From contig QMIW01000057.1 of assembly GCA_024434165.1 (NCBI GenBank), forward strand, positions 1 through 51,213: a stretch of 51,213 nt of DNA. The letters run 5' to 3'. Shown piece after piece: positions 1-7,902 of the stretch. Source of the DNA: Chloroflexota bacterium. GTDB taxonomy: Bacteria > Chloroflexota > Anaerolineae > Anaerolineales > Villigracilaceae. Under the pieces are notes generated by a model. That model did not search any database, was not told the DNA's origin, and was given only the letters and a program-made list of their open reading frames with translations. A program made the position numbers and the translations under genes. Position 1 is the first letter of the stretch; each line of letters starts with the position of its first letter.

Positions 1-98
1 TTTTTAGAAAACAAATTCCTGCTCATGCCGCCGTCCTCGGCGGCGGGGACGCCGCCGGGAGCGTATTTTTGTAAAATTTATTTCGACCGACTACTTAG
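1..98 (+). repeat. Palindromic MITE-like element, family A, copy 1 (left end outside window)
   Basis: GC-rich imperfect palindrome core flanked by AT-rich arms, ending in the terminal repeat GACCGACTACTTA. The first 97 bases are identical to the reverse complement of 12446-12542. The left terminal repeat, visible in the copy at 31873-31963, lies beyond the window edge. No protein is encoded. Confidence 0.85.
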
Positions 99-126
99 CA
101 CAACATTAATGTCGTGCTACTATAAT
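96..126 (+). promoter_or_regulatory. Candidate operator plus -10 box of the mobA operon
   Basis: Positions 96-119 form a 24-bp near-perfect palindrome (arms TAGCACAACATT and AATGTCGTGCTA, one mismatched pair). It lies directly before TATAAT at 121-126. The start codon follows six bases later, so the transcript may be leaderless. A protein bound to the palindrome would cover the -35 region. No known regulator is assigned. Confidence 0.5.
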
Positions 127-132
127 ATACCC

Positions 133-738
133 ATGTTAACGGTAGTAATTCAAGCCGGTGGGCAGTCCTCGCGCATGGGGCAGGACAAAGCCCTCAAACC
201 ATTTTTGGGAAAGCCTCTGATTCAGCGTGTGGTGGAGCGGCTTTCCCCGATTGCGGATGAATTAATTGTAACGACAAACCGCCCCGAAGACTATGCTTTC
301 CTTAATGCGCGCCTCGTCCCGGACCTGAAACCTGGGCGCGGCGCGCTGGGCGGACTCTACACCGCAGTCGCTTCGGCGGGTCACCCGCTGGTGGCGGTCG
401 CCGCGTGCGACATGCCGTTCGCCAGTAAAAACTTCTTCGTAAGCGCAGCCAGCCTCATGGTCAGCGAAGAGGCGGATGTGATCATCGCAAAGACCGACGA
501 AGGCTACGAGCCGTTCCATGCCCTCTATCGCCGCGAGACCTGTCTTCCCGCCATCGAAGCCGCCATCGAAGCCGACCAATGGAAGGTCATCGCCTGGTTC
601 CCACAGGTGAAGGTGCGGACGCTCTCGCCCGATGAAATCAAAGCCTTCGACCCATCCGGTTTGTGTTTTTGGAACGTCAACACGCCGGGGGAATTCGAAC
701 AGGCTGAACAAATCGCCCAAACCCAGGAGACCAAATGA
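133..738 (+). CDS. mobA: Molybdenum cofactor guanylyltransferase (MobA family)
   Basis: A 201-residue nucleotidyltransferase expected to attach GMP to molybdopterin in the cytoplasm, giving the dinucleotide cofactor. The N-terminal loop AGGQSSRMGQDKA (residues 8-20) binds the nucleotide and phosphate. GRGALGG (69-75) and the metal aspartate in ACDMPF (D93) follow, and NVNTPGEF near the end is typical. I chose ATG 133 rather than the in-frame ATG at 25, because residues before 133 would come from the repeat element and the family starts just before this loop. The stop overlaps the next start (ATGA, 735-738). A related cytidylyltransferase is a weaker alternative. Confidence 0.85.
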   Translation: MLTVVIQAGGQSSRMGQDKALKPFLGKPLIQRVVERLSPIADELIVTTNRPEDYAFLNARLVPDLKPGRGALGGLYTAVASAGHPLVAVAACDMPFASKNFFVSAASLMVSEEADVIIAKTDEGYEPFHALYRRETCLPAIEAAIEADQWKVIAWFPQVKVRTLSPDEIKAFDPSGLCFWNVNTPGEFEQAEQIAQTQETK

Positions 739-2018
739 CGCCCAACACTTCGACTTCACTCAGCGCAAGCCTCAACCGCATACGTCAGCAATTCCCCGCA
801 TTGAGCCGCCCCGTGATTTTCTTCGACAACCCCGGCGGCACGCAGATCGCCCAGCCCAGCATCGAACGCATCACAAAATATCTGGTCGAAAGCAACGCCA
901 ACCATGAGGGCGCTTTCGCCACCAGCATCGCCTCCGATGCCATCCTCGATGAAGCGCATCGCGCCATGGCGGATTTTTACAACGCCGCCTCGCCGGAGGA
1001 GATCGTCTTTGGCAACAACATGACCACGCTCACCCTGCACATCAGCCGTTCGATCTCGCGCGAATGGAAGGAAGGCGATGAAATTGTGATCACCCGCCTC
1101 GACCACGACGCCAACGTCACGCCCTGGGTGCTGGCAGCGCAGGATCGCGGTGTGAAAATCAACTGGGTGGACTTCGACGTGGAGGACGGCACGCTCAAAC
1201 TCGATGAATTACAAAAAGCGCTCGAACGCAAGCCGAAACTGGTGGCGGTGGGATATGCGTCCAACTCGCTTGGCACGATCAACCCGGTGACGAGGATCAC
1301 CCAAATGGCGCACGATGCGGGCGCGCAGGTTTACGTTGACGCGGTGCAATACGCGCCGCACGGTCCCATTGATGTTCAGGCAATCGGCTGTGATTATCTG
1401 GTTTCTTCGGCGTATAAATTTTTCGGTCCGCATGTCGGCATCCTTTATGGCAGGCGCGACCTGCTCGAAAAACTTTTCGCCTACAAAGTCCGCCCCGCCA
1501 CCAACCAACTGCCCGGCAAGTTCGAGACCGGCACACAGAACCACGAAGGCATCGCGGGCGTGCTCGGCGTGCTTGAATATTTCGAGTGGATCGGACGCGA
1601 GTTTGGCGGCGACTATGCCGAGGGTTTGCAGGAAAATGGATACAGCGGACGCCGTCTCGAATTGAAAAAAGCCATGACCGCCATCCGCGCCTACGAGTTT
1701 GAATTGAGCCGCGCGCTTCTTTCCGCGCTGGAGACGGTTCCCGGAATCCGCATCTTTGGTCTCACCGACAGCCGCCGTCTTGACGAACGGGTGGCAACTT
1801 TCTCTTTTCGATTGAAGGACATACCCCCCAGAGAGGTCGCAGAAAAACTCGCCGCAGAAAATATCTACGTCTGGGATGGCAACTACTATGCCATCAACGT
1901 CACCGAGCGGCTGGGCCTCGAAGACCAGGGCGGCATGGTGCGCGTCGGCGCGGCGCATTACAACACGCTGGACGAAGTGACACGGCTGGGAGAGGTTTTG
2001 AAGAAGATTGCAGGGTGA
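735..2018 (+). CDS. Cysteine desulfurase-like PLP aminotransferase (class V)
   Basis: A 427-residue fold-type I PLP enzyme of the cysteine desulfurase-like family. The PLP lysine is K228 in SSAYKFFGPH, and D202 in VDAVQ should contact the pyridine nitrogen. The active-site loop region ATNQLPGKFETGTQNHEG follows. It is translationally coupled to mobA by an ATGA overlap. Coupling suggests sulfur transfer for molybdenum cofactor maturation (inference), but a general sulfur donor or another class V reaction is possible. No rhodanese or MOSC domain is attached. Confidence 0.8.
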   Translation: MTPNTSTSLSASLNRIRQQFPALSRPVIFFDNPGGTQIAQPSIERITKYLVESNANHEGAFATSIASDAILDEAHRAMADFYNAASPEEIVFGNNMTTLTLHISRSISREWKEGDEIVITRLDHDANVTPWVLAAQDRGVKINWVDFDVEDGTLKLDELQKALERKPKLVAVGYASNSLGTINPVTRITQMAHDAGAQVYVDAVQYAPHGPIDVQAIGCDYLVSSAYKFFGPHVGILYGRRDLLEKLFAYKVRPATNQLPGKFETGTQNHEGIAGVLGVLEYFEWIGREFGGDYAEGLQENGYSGRRLELKKAMTAIRAYEFELSRALLSALETVPGIRIFGLTDSRRLDERVATFSFRLKDIPPREVAEKLAAENIYVWDGNYYAINVTERLGLEDQGGMVRVGAAHYNTLDEVTRLGEVLKKIAG

Positions 2019-2024
2019 TTGAAG

Positions 2025-2056
2025 AAAGAGGAAAGAAGGGGGGCTTTCCTCTTTTT
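2025..2056 (+). terminator. Rho-independent terminator after the mobA operon
   Basis: Eleven-base perfect stem AAAGAGGAAAG / CTTTCCTCTTT (2025-2035 and 2044-2054) with a G-rich loop and a short T run, six bases after the stop codon at 2018. Confidence 0.75.
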
Positions 2057-2078
2057 GTTGGGAAGTGGTTGTAAAATA

Positions 2079-2106
2079 GGTTGGAAGGTTGAAGATTGGC
2101 GAATGA
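2079..2106. repeat. Period-7 array in the leader of the STAND gene
   Basis: Four consecutive 7-base units of the type GGTTGGA / AGGTTGA, just before the start at 2122. It is short, so alone it is weak; it counts because of similar arrays elsewhere. Confidence 0.45.
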
Positions 2107-2121
2107 CAAGGGCAGGCTGGT

Positions 2122-5094
2122 ATGGCAGAGAACGCTTTCGTAAAAATCGGAACAGCGCTCCTCAAACATCAGGTGAAGAAACTGGTGGGCGAGGAGGCTT
2201 TCGGCGCCATCGGCGAAGAACTCGCCGAGGTTGGCGGGGACAAACTCGACGCGTGGCTGGGTGACAAATCTACAATCGCAGAAATCGAAAAAGCTGCAAC
2301 CACAGCGCGCGATCTATTTCGCGGCAAAGTCAATGATGATGAAGTGGAACAATGGATGGTCATGTTGCCCATCCATGATTTGCCTGCTGTTCTTTCCGCC
2401 ATAGAAGAATTACCGATATCCCCTGACGAATCCAAACTTGAAAACGCTCTTCGTGAATCCATTGCGCTGAACTGGAAGAAACTTTCGTCTGAGCAAGTGA
2501 ACAACGCGGTCAAAGCGTTCATGTCCTGCTTGCGGAGCGCGTTACTGCCTGTCCAAAAACATACGTTGACGGTGATTGGTCGCTCGGTACTGCGGACGGA
2601 AGACAAGGTGGATAAACTTCTTCAATTATTCGAGAAGTTCATCGCTGCGGGGAAATTTGGAACGACAGAGGAAGCCAAAGGGCAAATCAAAACAGGCTGG
2701 TTCTATGGTCATCGCTACGGAGACTTGGCAACATTCACGGGTCGCGCTGCTGAATTTCAAATGCTCGATGAGTGGATAAACAACAACAACGACAACCTGC
2801 TGGTACTTACTGCCTTCGGCGGATTTGGCAAATCGGCGTTGACGTGGCAGTGGTTCAACAACAAGGTGGATAAAACAAAATGGCAAACGGCGGTGTGGTG
2901 GTCGTTCTATGAGAAGGAGTCGGGGTTTGAGAGTTTTCTCGCGGAGACGCTGAATCATCTTGGTATAGAGGTCAAAGCGTCGTCACGGATGCAACTCAAC
3001 GATCTGCTGGAGGCGATGCGCGGGACGAATATCCTGATCGTGCTGGATGGCTTCGAGCGGTTGCTGCGTCAATATGGGAGGATGGATGCGGCGCTGCAAC
3101 CTGACGATGAGGATGCTGACGTTGACCCATCCCAACGCGATTGCTCCTCCCCGCTGACAGAAACCTTCCTGCGCGGCTTGAGCGGCGCGGGGATGAAGTC
3201 CAAAGTCTTGATGACCACGCGCCTGTGTCCGCGTGTGCTGGAGAGCGCCGACGGTAAACTGCTCAAAGGCTGTCGCGAAGAGCCGCTCGCCGCCTTCTCA
3301 CCCAAGGACGCGGTGACGTACTTCCATAACGAAGGGATTAAAGCCACGCGCGCGGAGATCATCGAAGTGTGTTCCGCGTACGGCTATCACCCGTTGAGTT
3401 TGAGCCTGCTGGTCGGTTTGATCAATTCAGGCCACGAACAGCGCGGCGATATTGCGGCGGTGAAGAACCTGGAAATCTTCGAGGATGTGAGAGCCAGACG
3501 ACATCACGTTTTGGAACGCGCGTATGAAAGTTTAGCCCCCGAGCGCAGGGATTTGCTGAGCAAGATCTCCTGCTTTCGCGGCTCGATGGAATACGCCGTG
3601 CTCAAAAAGGTCTTCCCCAGCGCCGACTTGGACAAAGCCCTGCTCGACCTGCGCAAGCGCGGACTGCTTCTCGTCGCGTCGTCCCATCCCCAATCTACCA
3701 ACTCCCAACCTGCTGACTCCCAATTTACCAATTCCCAATCTACCAGATTCGATATGCACCCGATTGTGCGGCATTATGCCTACGATCACTTCACGGATGA
3801 GAAGGGGCGCAAAGAGGCGCACGTTGAACTTGCCATGCACTTTATTGACGCCATGCCCGTGACGAACACGAACGTGAAAACGCTGGAAGACCTTGCGCCC
3901 GTTATCGAACTGTATCATCACATGGTGGGGGCGGGGAATTTGGATGAGGCATTGAAATTATTCATTGACCGATTGGCAAGGCAACTGCTATATCAATTTG
4001 GCGCATATCAACTATGCATTGAACTTTTACACGCTTTATTTCTCGACGGTGAAGACAAACCGCCGCGCTTGAAACGAGAAGACGACCAAGCATGGACTCT
4101 CAACGGACTCGCTGGCTCCTATGCCATGAGCGGACAGCCGCGCCGAGCCGTTCCGCTGGTTTTGATGAGTAATGAACCTGATGAAAAAAGGGGCAACAAG
4201 AAAGGTGTCGCCATCGGGCTGGGGAATGTGGCGACACAGCAACTGGCCATCGGCGCGCTTAGGGATGCGGAGCGCAATCTGCGTCGCTATATTGAACTCA
4301 GCCGTGAATTGGGAATTGAAACAGAGAATGCAGACGCTTGGAATGAAGTAGGAAATTTATTGTTGTATCGTGGCTTATGGAAAGAAGCAGAAGACGAATT
4401 TCAAACAAGTCAAAAGTTGTTTGAAAAAGTGCGCAATATTCAAGGTCAATCTGTTTTATGGTCATACCGCGCCCTACGTTTCCTGCTCATGGCAAGGGAA
4501 GAAGTGATACTCGATACTCGAAAATCGAATAACGAATATCGAATATCGGCTATTGAATCCGCCCAACGCTCGCTTGAACTGGCAGTTGAATGGCAAAAAG
4601 TAACTGGGCGTGCCAATCCCAACCCCAGAGATTACACTCGTGGTCTTTGGCTTCTGGGTTCAGCCTATCGCGCCAATAATGAATTAACTCTGGCAGAAGA
4701 AAACCTGTCCAAAGCGCTCAACCTCTGTCGGCAAATCAATTTAGTCGAAATAGAATCCGACATCCTGCTTGATGTTGCGCGGCTGCGTTACGCTCAAGGC
4801 GATTTCAAAGACGCGCTGGAAAAAGCGTCCGAGGCGCTGGTGATCACGGAGCGTAGCGGGTACGTGTTGCAGGGGGCGGATGTGAATTTGTTTTTGGCGG
4901 AACTTGCCCTCACCCCCCACCCCTCTCCCGCTGGGAGAGGGGAGTCCGAGCGTAGCGAGGACGGGGTGAGGGCGGCGCGGAAGTATGCCGAGGAGGCGAA
5001 GAGGCTCGCGTATTGCGATGGTCCGCCGTATTATTACAAGGTGGCTTATGAGGAGGCGGAGAGGATGTTGGAAAGGTTGAATGAGCGGGGCTAA
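2122..5094 (+). CDS. STAND NTPase: NB-ARC-like ATPase with TPR region
   Basis: A 990-residue signal-transduction ATPase. Residues 1-190 are a helical N-terminal region of unknown function in the effector position. The NTPase core shows Walker A AFGGFGKSAL (231-240), Walker B ILIVLDG (304-310), the sensor-like VLMTTR (362-367), EEPLAAFSPKDAV (386-398), and GYHPLSLSLL (421-430) in place of GLPLAL. A winged-helix-like stretch follows, then TPR-like helical repeats from about 620 to the end. Such proteins act as oligomerising switches in defence or regulation; the trigger here is unknown. The gene stands alone with its own terminators. Three repeat insertions lie in frame (residues about 522-541, 795-812 and 928-951). 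Confidence 0.8.
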   Translation: MAENAFVKIGTALLKHQVKKLVGEEAFGAIGEELAEVGGDKLDAWLGDKSTIAEIEKAATTARDLFRGKVNDDEVEQWMVMLPIHDLPAVLSAIEELPISPDESKLENALRESIALNWKKLSSEQVNNAVKAFMSCLRSALLPVQKHTLTVIGRSVLRTEDKVDKLLQLFEKFIAAGKFGTTEEAKGQIKTGWFYGHRYGDLATFTGRAAEFQMLDEWINNNNDNLLVLTAFGGFGKSALTWQWFNNKVDKTKWQTAVWWSFYEKESGFESFLAETLNHLGIEVKASSRMQLNDLLEAMRGTNILIVLDGFERLLRQYGRMDAALQPDDEDADVDPSQRDCSSPLTETFLRGLSGAGMKSKVLMTTRLCPRVLESADGKLLKGCREEPLAAFSPKDAVTYFHNEGIKATRAEIIEVCSAYGYHPLSLSLLVGLINSGHEQRGDIAAVKNLEIFEDVRARRHHVLERAYESLAPERRDLLSKISCFRGSMEYAVLKKVFPSADLDKALLDLRKRGLLLVASSHPQSTNSQPADSQFTNSQSTRFDMHPIVRHYAYDHFTDEKGRKEAHVELAMHFIDAMPVTNTNVKTLEDLAPVIELYHHMVGAGNLDEALKLFIDRLARQLLYQFGAYQLCIELLHALFLDGEDKPPRLKREDDQAWTLNGLAGSYAMSGQPRRAVPLVLMSNEPDEKRGNKKGVAIGLGNVATQQLAIGALRDAERNLRRYIELSRELGIETENADAWNEVGNLLLYRGLWKEAEDEFQTSQKLFEKVRNIQGQSVLWSYRALRFLLMAREEVILDTRKSNNEYRISAIESAQRSLELAVEWQKVTGRANPNPRDYTRGLWLLGSAYRANNELTLAEENLSKALNLCRQINLVEIESDILLDVARLRYAQGDFKDALEKASEALVITERSGYVLQGADVNLFLAELALTPHPSPAGRGESERSEDGVRAARKYAEEAKRLAYCDGPPYYYKVAYEEAERMLERLNERG
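3688..3746. repeat. Period-7/8 array inside the STAND gene
   Basis: Units such as CCCAATC and TACCAAC repeat every 7-8 bases. Translated, they give a Ser/Thr/Asn/Gln-rich linker (residues about 522-541) between the NTPase core and the helical region. Confidence 0.75.
4508..4556. repeat. Exact period-7 array inside the STAND gene
   Basis: Seven consecutive 7-base units, starting with two identical TACTCGA copies and then drifting (AAATCGA, ATATCGA). It is read through as a polar segment in the TPR region. The A+T content is well above the flanking coding DNA. Confidence 0.85.
4906..4973. repeat. Nested palindromic repeat inserted in the STAND coding region
   Basis: A 68-bp element with an outer stem GCCCTCACCCC / GGGGTGAGGGC, an inner stem CCCCTCTCCC / GGGAGAGGGG and a third small hairpin. 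It stays open in frame and encodes a Pro/Gly/Ser/Glu-rich loop between TPR helices. The inner hairpin resembles those at 39013-39035 and 51190-51213. Confidence 0.85.
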
Positions 5095-5236
5095 CCCACA
5101 GGGCGCTTCGCAGAGCCGCCTGCTCAGTCTATGGAAGCCACTTCGACAGGCTCAGTGCAACGCCTTCGGGCTGGCGCAACAGAGACGGCTTCCAGCCGAC
5201 TTTCATAAACTGAGGCAGGGCTTTAGCCCGCTGAAT

Positions 5237-5324
5237 AACTGATGTTACGCACCGTCCCGAAGGTTTGGCTGGAAACCTGGCTCAATTTGCGAGAGCCTTC
5301 GGGACGTTTTGCGTAAGGTGAGTT
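5237..5324. repeat. Palindromic element with AACTGATGTTACGC ends, family B, copy 1
   Basis: Arms AACTGATGTTACGC (5237-5250) and a diverged inverted copy at 5311-5324, with an inner perfect stem CGTCCCGAAGG / CCTTCGGGACG. The ends match those of the element at 12185-12320 and the right end at 9076-9089. Confidence 0.7.
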
Positions 5325-5337
5325 GAATAAGAAACAA

Positions 5338-5370
5338 AAAATGGACTCAACCAACAGTCGAGTCCATTTT
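5338..5370 (+). terminator. Terminator-like hairpin upstream of the thiolase-like operon
   Basis: Perfect 11-base stem AAAATGGACTC / GAGTCCATTTT with an 11-base loop, followed by GTTTA. It probably ends transcription from the STAND gene side. Confidence 0.65.
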
Positions 5371-5387
5371 GTTTACTAATTCCTGAC

Positions 5388-5444
5388 ATGTGTCACTAGT
5401 AACCGCCCTCACATTTTATATACAATGTTTTTAGTGTGACACAT
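5388..5444 (+). promoter_or_regulatory. Candidate operator/promoter of the thiolase-like cluster
   Basis: Nine-base inverted arms ATGTGTCAC (5388-5396) and GTGACACAT (5436-5444) flank an AT-rich stretch with TATACAATG-like sequence at 5419-5427. The start codon is at 5465, with a purine-rich ribosome site (CAAGGAG). A dimeric repressor or looping site is possible. Confidence 0.4.
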
Positions 5445-5464
5445 CCCTCAGGCAAGGAGCAGTC

Positions 5465-6616
5465 ATGAACGAGAGAGTTGCCATAGCAGGCTTGGGCTGG
5501 GCGGGATTTCGACCAAAGACTCCCGACGTATCGTACAAGGAAATGATCTACGAAGCCGCCGTGCGCGCCTACAACGACGCAGGCGTGGACCCGCGCAAGG
5601 ACATCGAGTCCTTCGTCACCGTCGCCGAGGACTTCCACGAAGGCACCAGCATCTTCGACGAATACACGCCCGACCAGCTCGGCGCGGCGATGAAGTCCAT
5701 GCACACCATCACAGGCGACGGGCTTCACGGACTCGCCACGGCGGTCATGCTCATCCGCACGGGGCAATTCGACATCGTCGCGCTCGAAGGTCACAGCAAA
5801 GCCTCCAACATCCTCACCCTCGACACCATCACCGCCTACGCACAAGACCCCGTCCTCAACCGTCCCTTGCGGCTCAACACGCACTTCGTCGCGGGGATGG
5901 AGATGAATCGCTACCTGCACGAAAGCGGCGCGGATGAAGACGCCTGCGCAGGAGTCGTCGTCAAGAATCGACGCAACGCCCTGAAGAATCCCCTCGCCTC
6001 ATTCGCCGCCTCGCTCTCTCTGGACGAGGTGCTTGCTTCTCCTCCCCTGGCTTTGCCCATCGGGACGGCTGAATCTGCCAAACCTGTGGACGGTGCGGTG
6101 GTAATGGTGCTGGCATCTGAAAAGGTCGCCGCAACTCTCACCGACAAACCGATCTGGATCGCGGGCATCGGCTGGTGCAGCGACTCGCCTTCGCTTGAAT
6201 CGCGCGCATGGGCAAGACTGCCCTACATCGAAAAAGCCGCGCGCATGGCGTATCGTCAGGCGGGAATCACCAATCCCTACCGCGAAATTCATTTCGCGGA
6301 AATAGACGATACCTATGCCTACAAAGAACTGCAATCGCTCGAAGCGCTCGGTGTGTGCGGCTTCGGTCAGGCGGGCGCGCTTCTCAAAGACGGCGCGCTC
6401 GACCCCGACGGTGAATTCCCTGTCAACGTATCGGGAGGCAGCCTGGGCGTGGGTCACCTGCTCGACGCGACGGGACTGCATCGGGCGTTGGAAACAGCCC
6501 TCCAGTTAAGAGGCGAAGCGGGCGCGCATCAATTGGAAGATGTCCACGTCGGTCTGGTCCAATCCTGGCGCGGAGTCCCCACCACCAGCGGCGCGGTCGC
6601 GGTGTTGATGAATTGA
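5465..6616 (+). CDS. Thiolase-fold protein lacking the catalytic cysteine (SCP2-thiolase-like A)
   Basis: A 383-residue protein of the archaeal/SCP2-like thiolase class. The C-terminal half keeps a glycine-rich block SGGSLGVGHLLDATG, with the His of the GHP motif but not its Pro. Where thiolases have the nucleophile cysteine, this one reads TITGDGLHG (about residues 81-89). Thiolytic acyl transfer is therefore unlikely. Members without Cys that pair with DUF35 proteins, such as the Ltp2/ChsH2 pair of steroid side-chain degradation, act as aldolases. It heads a co-directional cluster with a second such protein and two DUF35 partners. Substrate unknown. Confidence 0.8.
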   Translation: MNERVAIAGLGWAGFRPKTPDVSYKEMIYEAAVRAYNDAGVDPRKDIESFVTVAEDFHEGTSIFDEYTPDQLGAAMKSMHTITGDGLHGLATAVMLIRTGQFDIVALEGHSKASNILTLDTITAYAQDPVLNRPLRLNTHFVAGMEMNRYLHESGADEDACAGVVVKNRRNALKNPLASFAASLSLDEVLASPPLALPIGTAESAKPVDGAVVMVLASEKVAATLTDKPIWIAGIGWCSDSPSLESRAWARLPYIEKAARMAYRQAGITNPYREIHFAEIDDTYAYKELQSLEALGVCGFGQAGALLKDGALDPDGEFPVNVSGGSLGVGHLLDATGLHRALETALQLRGEAGAHQLEDVHVGLVQSWRGVPTTSGAVAVLMN

Positions 6617-6628
6617 GGATCGCGGAGG

Positions 6629-6673
6629 ACGCGGATGTAGAACAAGTCTATAGACTTGTTCCACGCAATCCGT
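6629..6673. repeat. Perfect palindrome between the two thiolase-like genes
   Basis: A 22-bp perfect inverted repeat (arms GAACAAGTCTA / TAGACTTGTTC, 6640-6661) sits inside outer arms containing GCGGAT and ATCCGT. It could be an mRNA-stabilising hairpin or another repeat family. Confidence 0.7.
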
Positions 6674-6688
6674 ATAAAGGAGTTGTCA

Positions 6689-7849
6689 ATGCGTAAAGTT
6701 GCAGTCATTGGCGCGGGGATGACCAAATTCGTCCGCCGCGCATTGGAGACGCCCAAGGAACTCTCGTGGCACGCCGCGAAGATGGCGCTCGACTCGTGCG
6801 AGTTGACCATGGACGACATCGAAGCCACCTGCTTTGGCACCGCGCCCGACGCCTTCGACGGAGTCCACATGAATGGCGAATACGCCAGCGACGGTGCAGG
6901 CGGATGGGGCAAGCCTTACATGCGTTCGTACGTCGGCGGCGGGACGGGCGTGTTCAATGCGGCTCAGGGCTGGTATCACGTCGCTTCGGGCATGTTCGAC
7001 GTGGTAATGGTGGTGGCGGAGGAAAAGATGTCTTCGTTCTATCCGCACGCCCAAGCCGCCTTCCTCACGATTTTTGACCACACCACCGAGCGCGCGCTGA
7101 AGCCCAACCTGTTGTGGATCTTCGCGCTCGAAATGAACCGTTACATGACCACATACGGGATCAAGAAGGAAGACATCGCCCGCGTCTCGGTGCAGCACAA
7201 ACGCAACGCCGCAAACCATCCCTGCGCGCTGCTCGGCGAACCGAACATCACCGTGGAAGATGTCTTGAACTCCGAAACGCTTGCCTGGCCCGTGCAGCGC
7301 TTCGACGTCTCGCCCGTGTCGGATGGCGCGGTGGCGATCATCCTCGCCGCCGAACACGTCGCCAAACGTCTGACCAGCAAACCCGTCTGGATCGAAGGCG
7401 TGGGCTGGCATCTCGATTCCGCATATTGGACGAACCGCGACCTGGTCTATCCGCGTTACGTCGAATACGCCGCGAAGATGGCGTATGACATGGCGGGCAT
7501 CAAGGAGCCGCGCAAGGAAATCCACATCGCCGAGCCGTACGATCCGTTCGATTACAAAGCCCTGCATCACCTCGAAGGTCTGCAACTCGCGGACCGCGGC
7601 AAGGCGGTGGAACTCTACATCAACGGCACGGCGGCACGCGACGGCAGCATGCCAATCTGTCCCTCTGGCGGATTGCTCGGCGTGGGCAACCCCATCGCCG
7701 CGGCGGGACTGATGAAGATTGCCGAACTGTTCTGGCAGTTGCGTGAAGAAGCGGGCGCGCGGCAGGTGCCTGGTCAACCCAGGCGCGGCGTCGCCCAAGC
7801 CTGGGGCGACCTCATGCAGGTCGGCACGGTGGTGGTCATGGGAAGGTAG
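6689..7849 (+). CDS. Thiolase-fold protein lacking the catalytic cysteine (SCP2-thiolase-like B)
   Basis: A 386-residue paralogue of the preceding gene. ATG 6689 follows a good ribosome site (AAAGGAG); the in-frame ATG at 6656 lies inside the palindrome. The nucleophile position reads YVGGGTGVF (81-89), so Cys is absent. The usual GHP motif is GNP in SGGLLGVGNPIAAAG, so the His is lost too. The SCP2-thiolase pattern AELFWQLREEAGARQVPG is well kept. Two non-identical, differently degenerate subunits suggest a heteromeric aldolase-like or CoA-binding complex with the DUF35 proteins rather than two thiolases. Confidence 0.8.
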   Translation: MRKVAVIGAGMTKFVRRALETPKELSWHAAKMALDSCELTMDDIEATCFGTAPDAFDGVHMNGEYASDGAGGWGKPYMRSYVGGGTGVFNAAQGWYHVASGMFDVVMVVAEEKMSSFYPHAQAAFLTIFDHTTERALKPNLLWIFALEMNRYMTTYGIKKEDIARVSVQHKRNAANHPCALLGEPNITVEDVLNSETLAWPVQRFDVSPVSDGAVAIILAAEHVAKRLTSKPVWIEGVGWHLDSAYWTNRDLVYPRYVEYAAKMAYDMAGIKEPRKEIHIAEPYDPFDYKALHHLEGLQLADRGKAVELYINGTAARDGSMPICPSGGLLGVGNPIAAAGLMKIAELFWQLREEAGARQVPGQPRRGVAQAWGDLMQVGTVVVMGR

Positions 7850-7890
7850 ACGATGGACGGTGGACGATAGACGATGGTCCATGGTCAATG
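7849..7890. repeat. Exact period-7 spacer array
   Basis: Six consecutive units (GACGATG, GACGGTG, then GACGATA, ending GTCCATG, GTCAATG) fill the space from the stop codon at 7849 to the ribosome site of the next gene. Confidence 0.85.
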
Positions 7891-7902
7891 CAAGGAGCGA
7901 AC

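Larger units (their letters stand above)
5095..5464. other. Gene-free spacer with several hairpins
   Basis: No coding potential seen. It holds an inverted repeat around 5133-5200 (GGAAGCC arms), a palindromic element at 5237-5324, a terminator at 5338-5370 and an inverted repeat at 5388-5444 before the thiolase-like gene. Confidence 0.7.

Noticed and set aside
25-132. N-terminal extension of mobA from ATG 25
   Set aside because: It would translate the repeat element and run through the TATAAT box; the family starts at 133.
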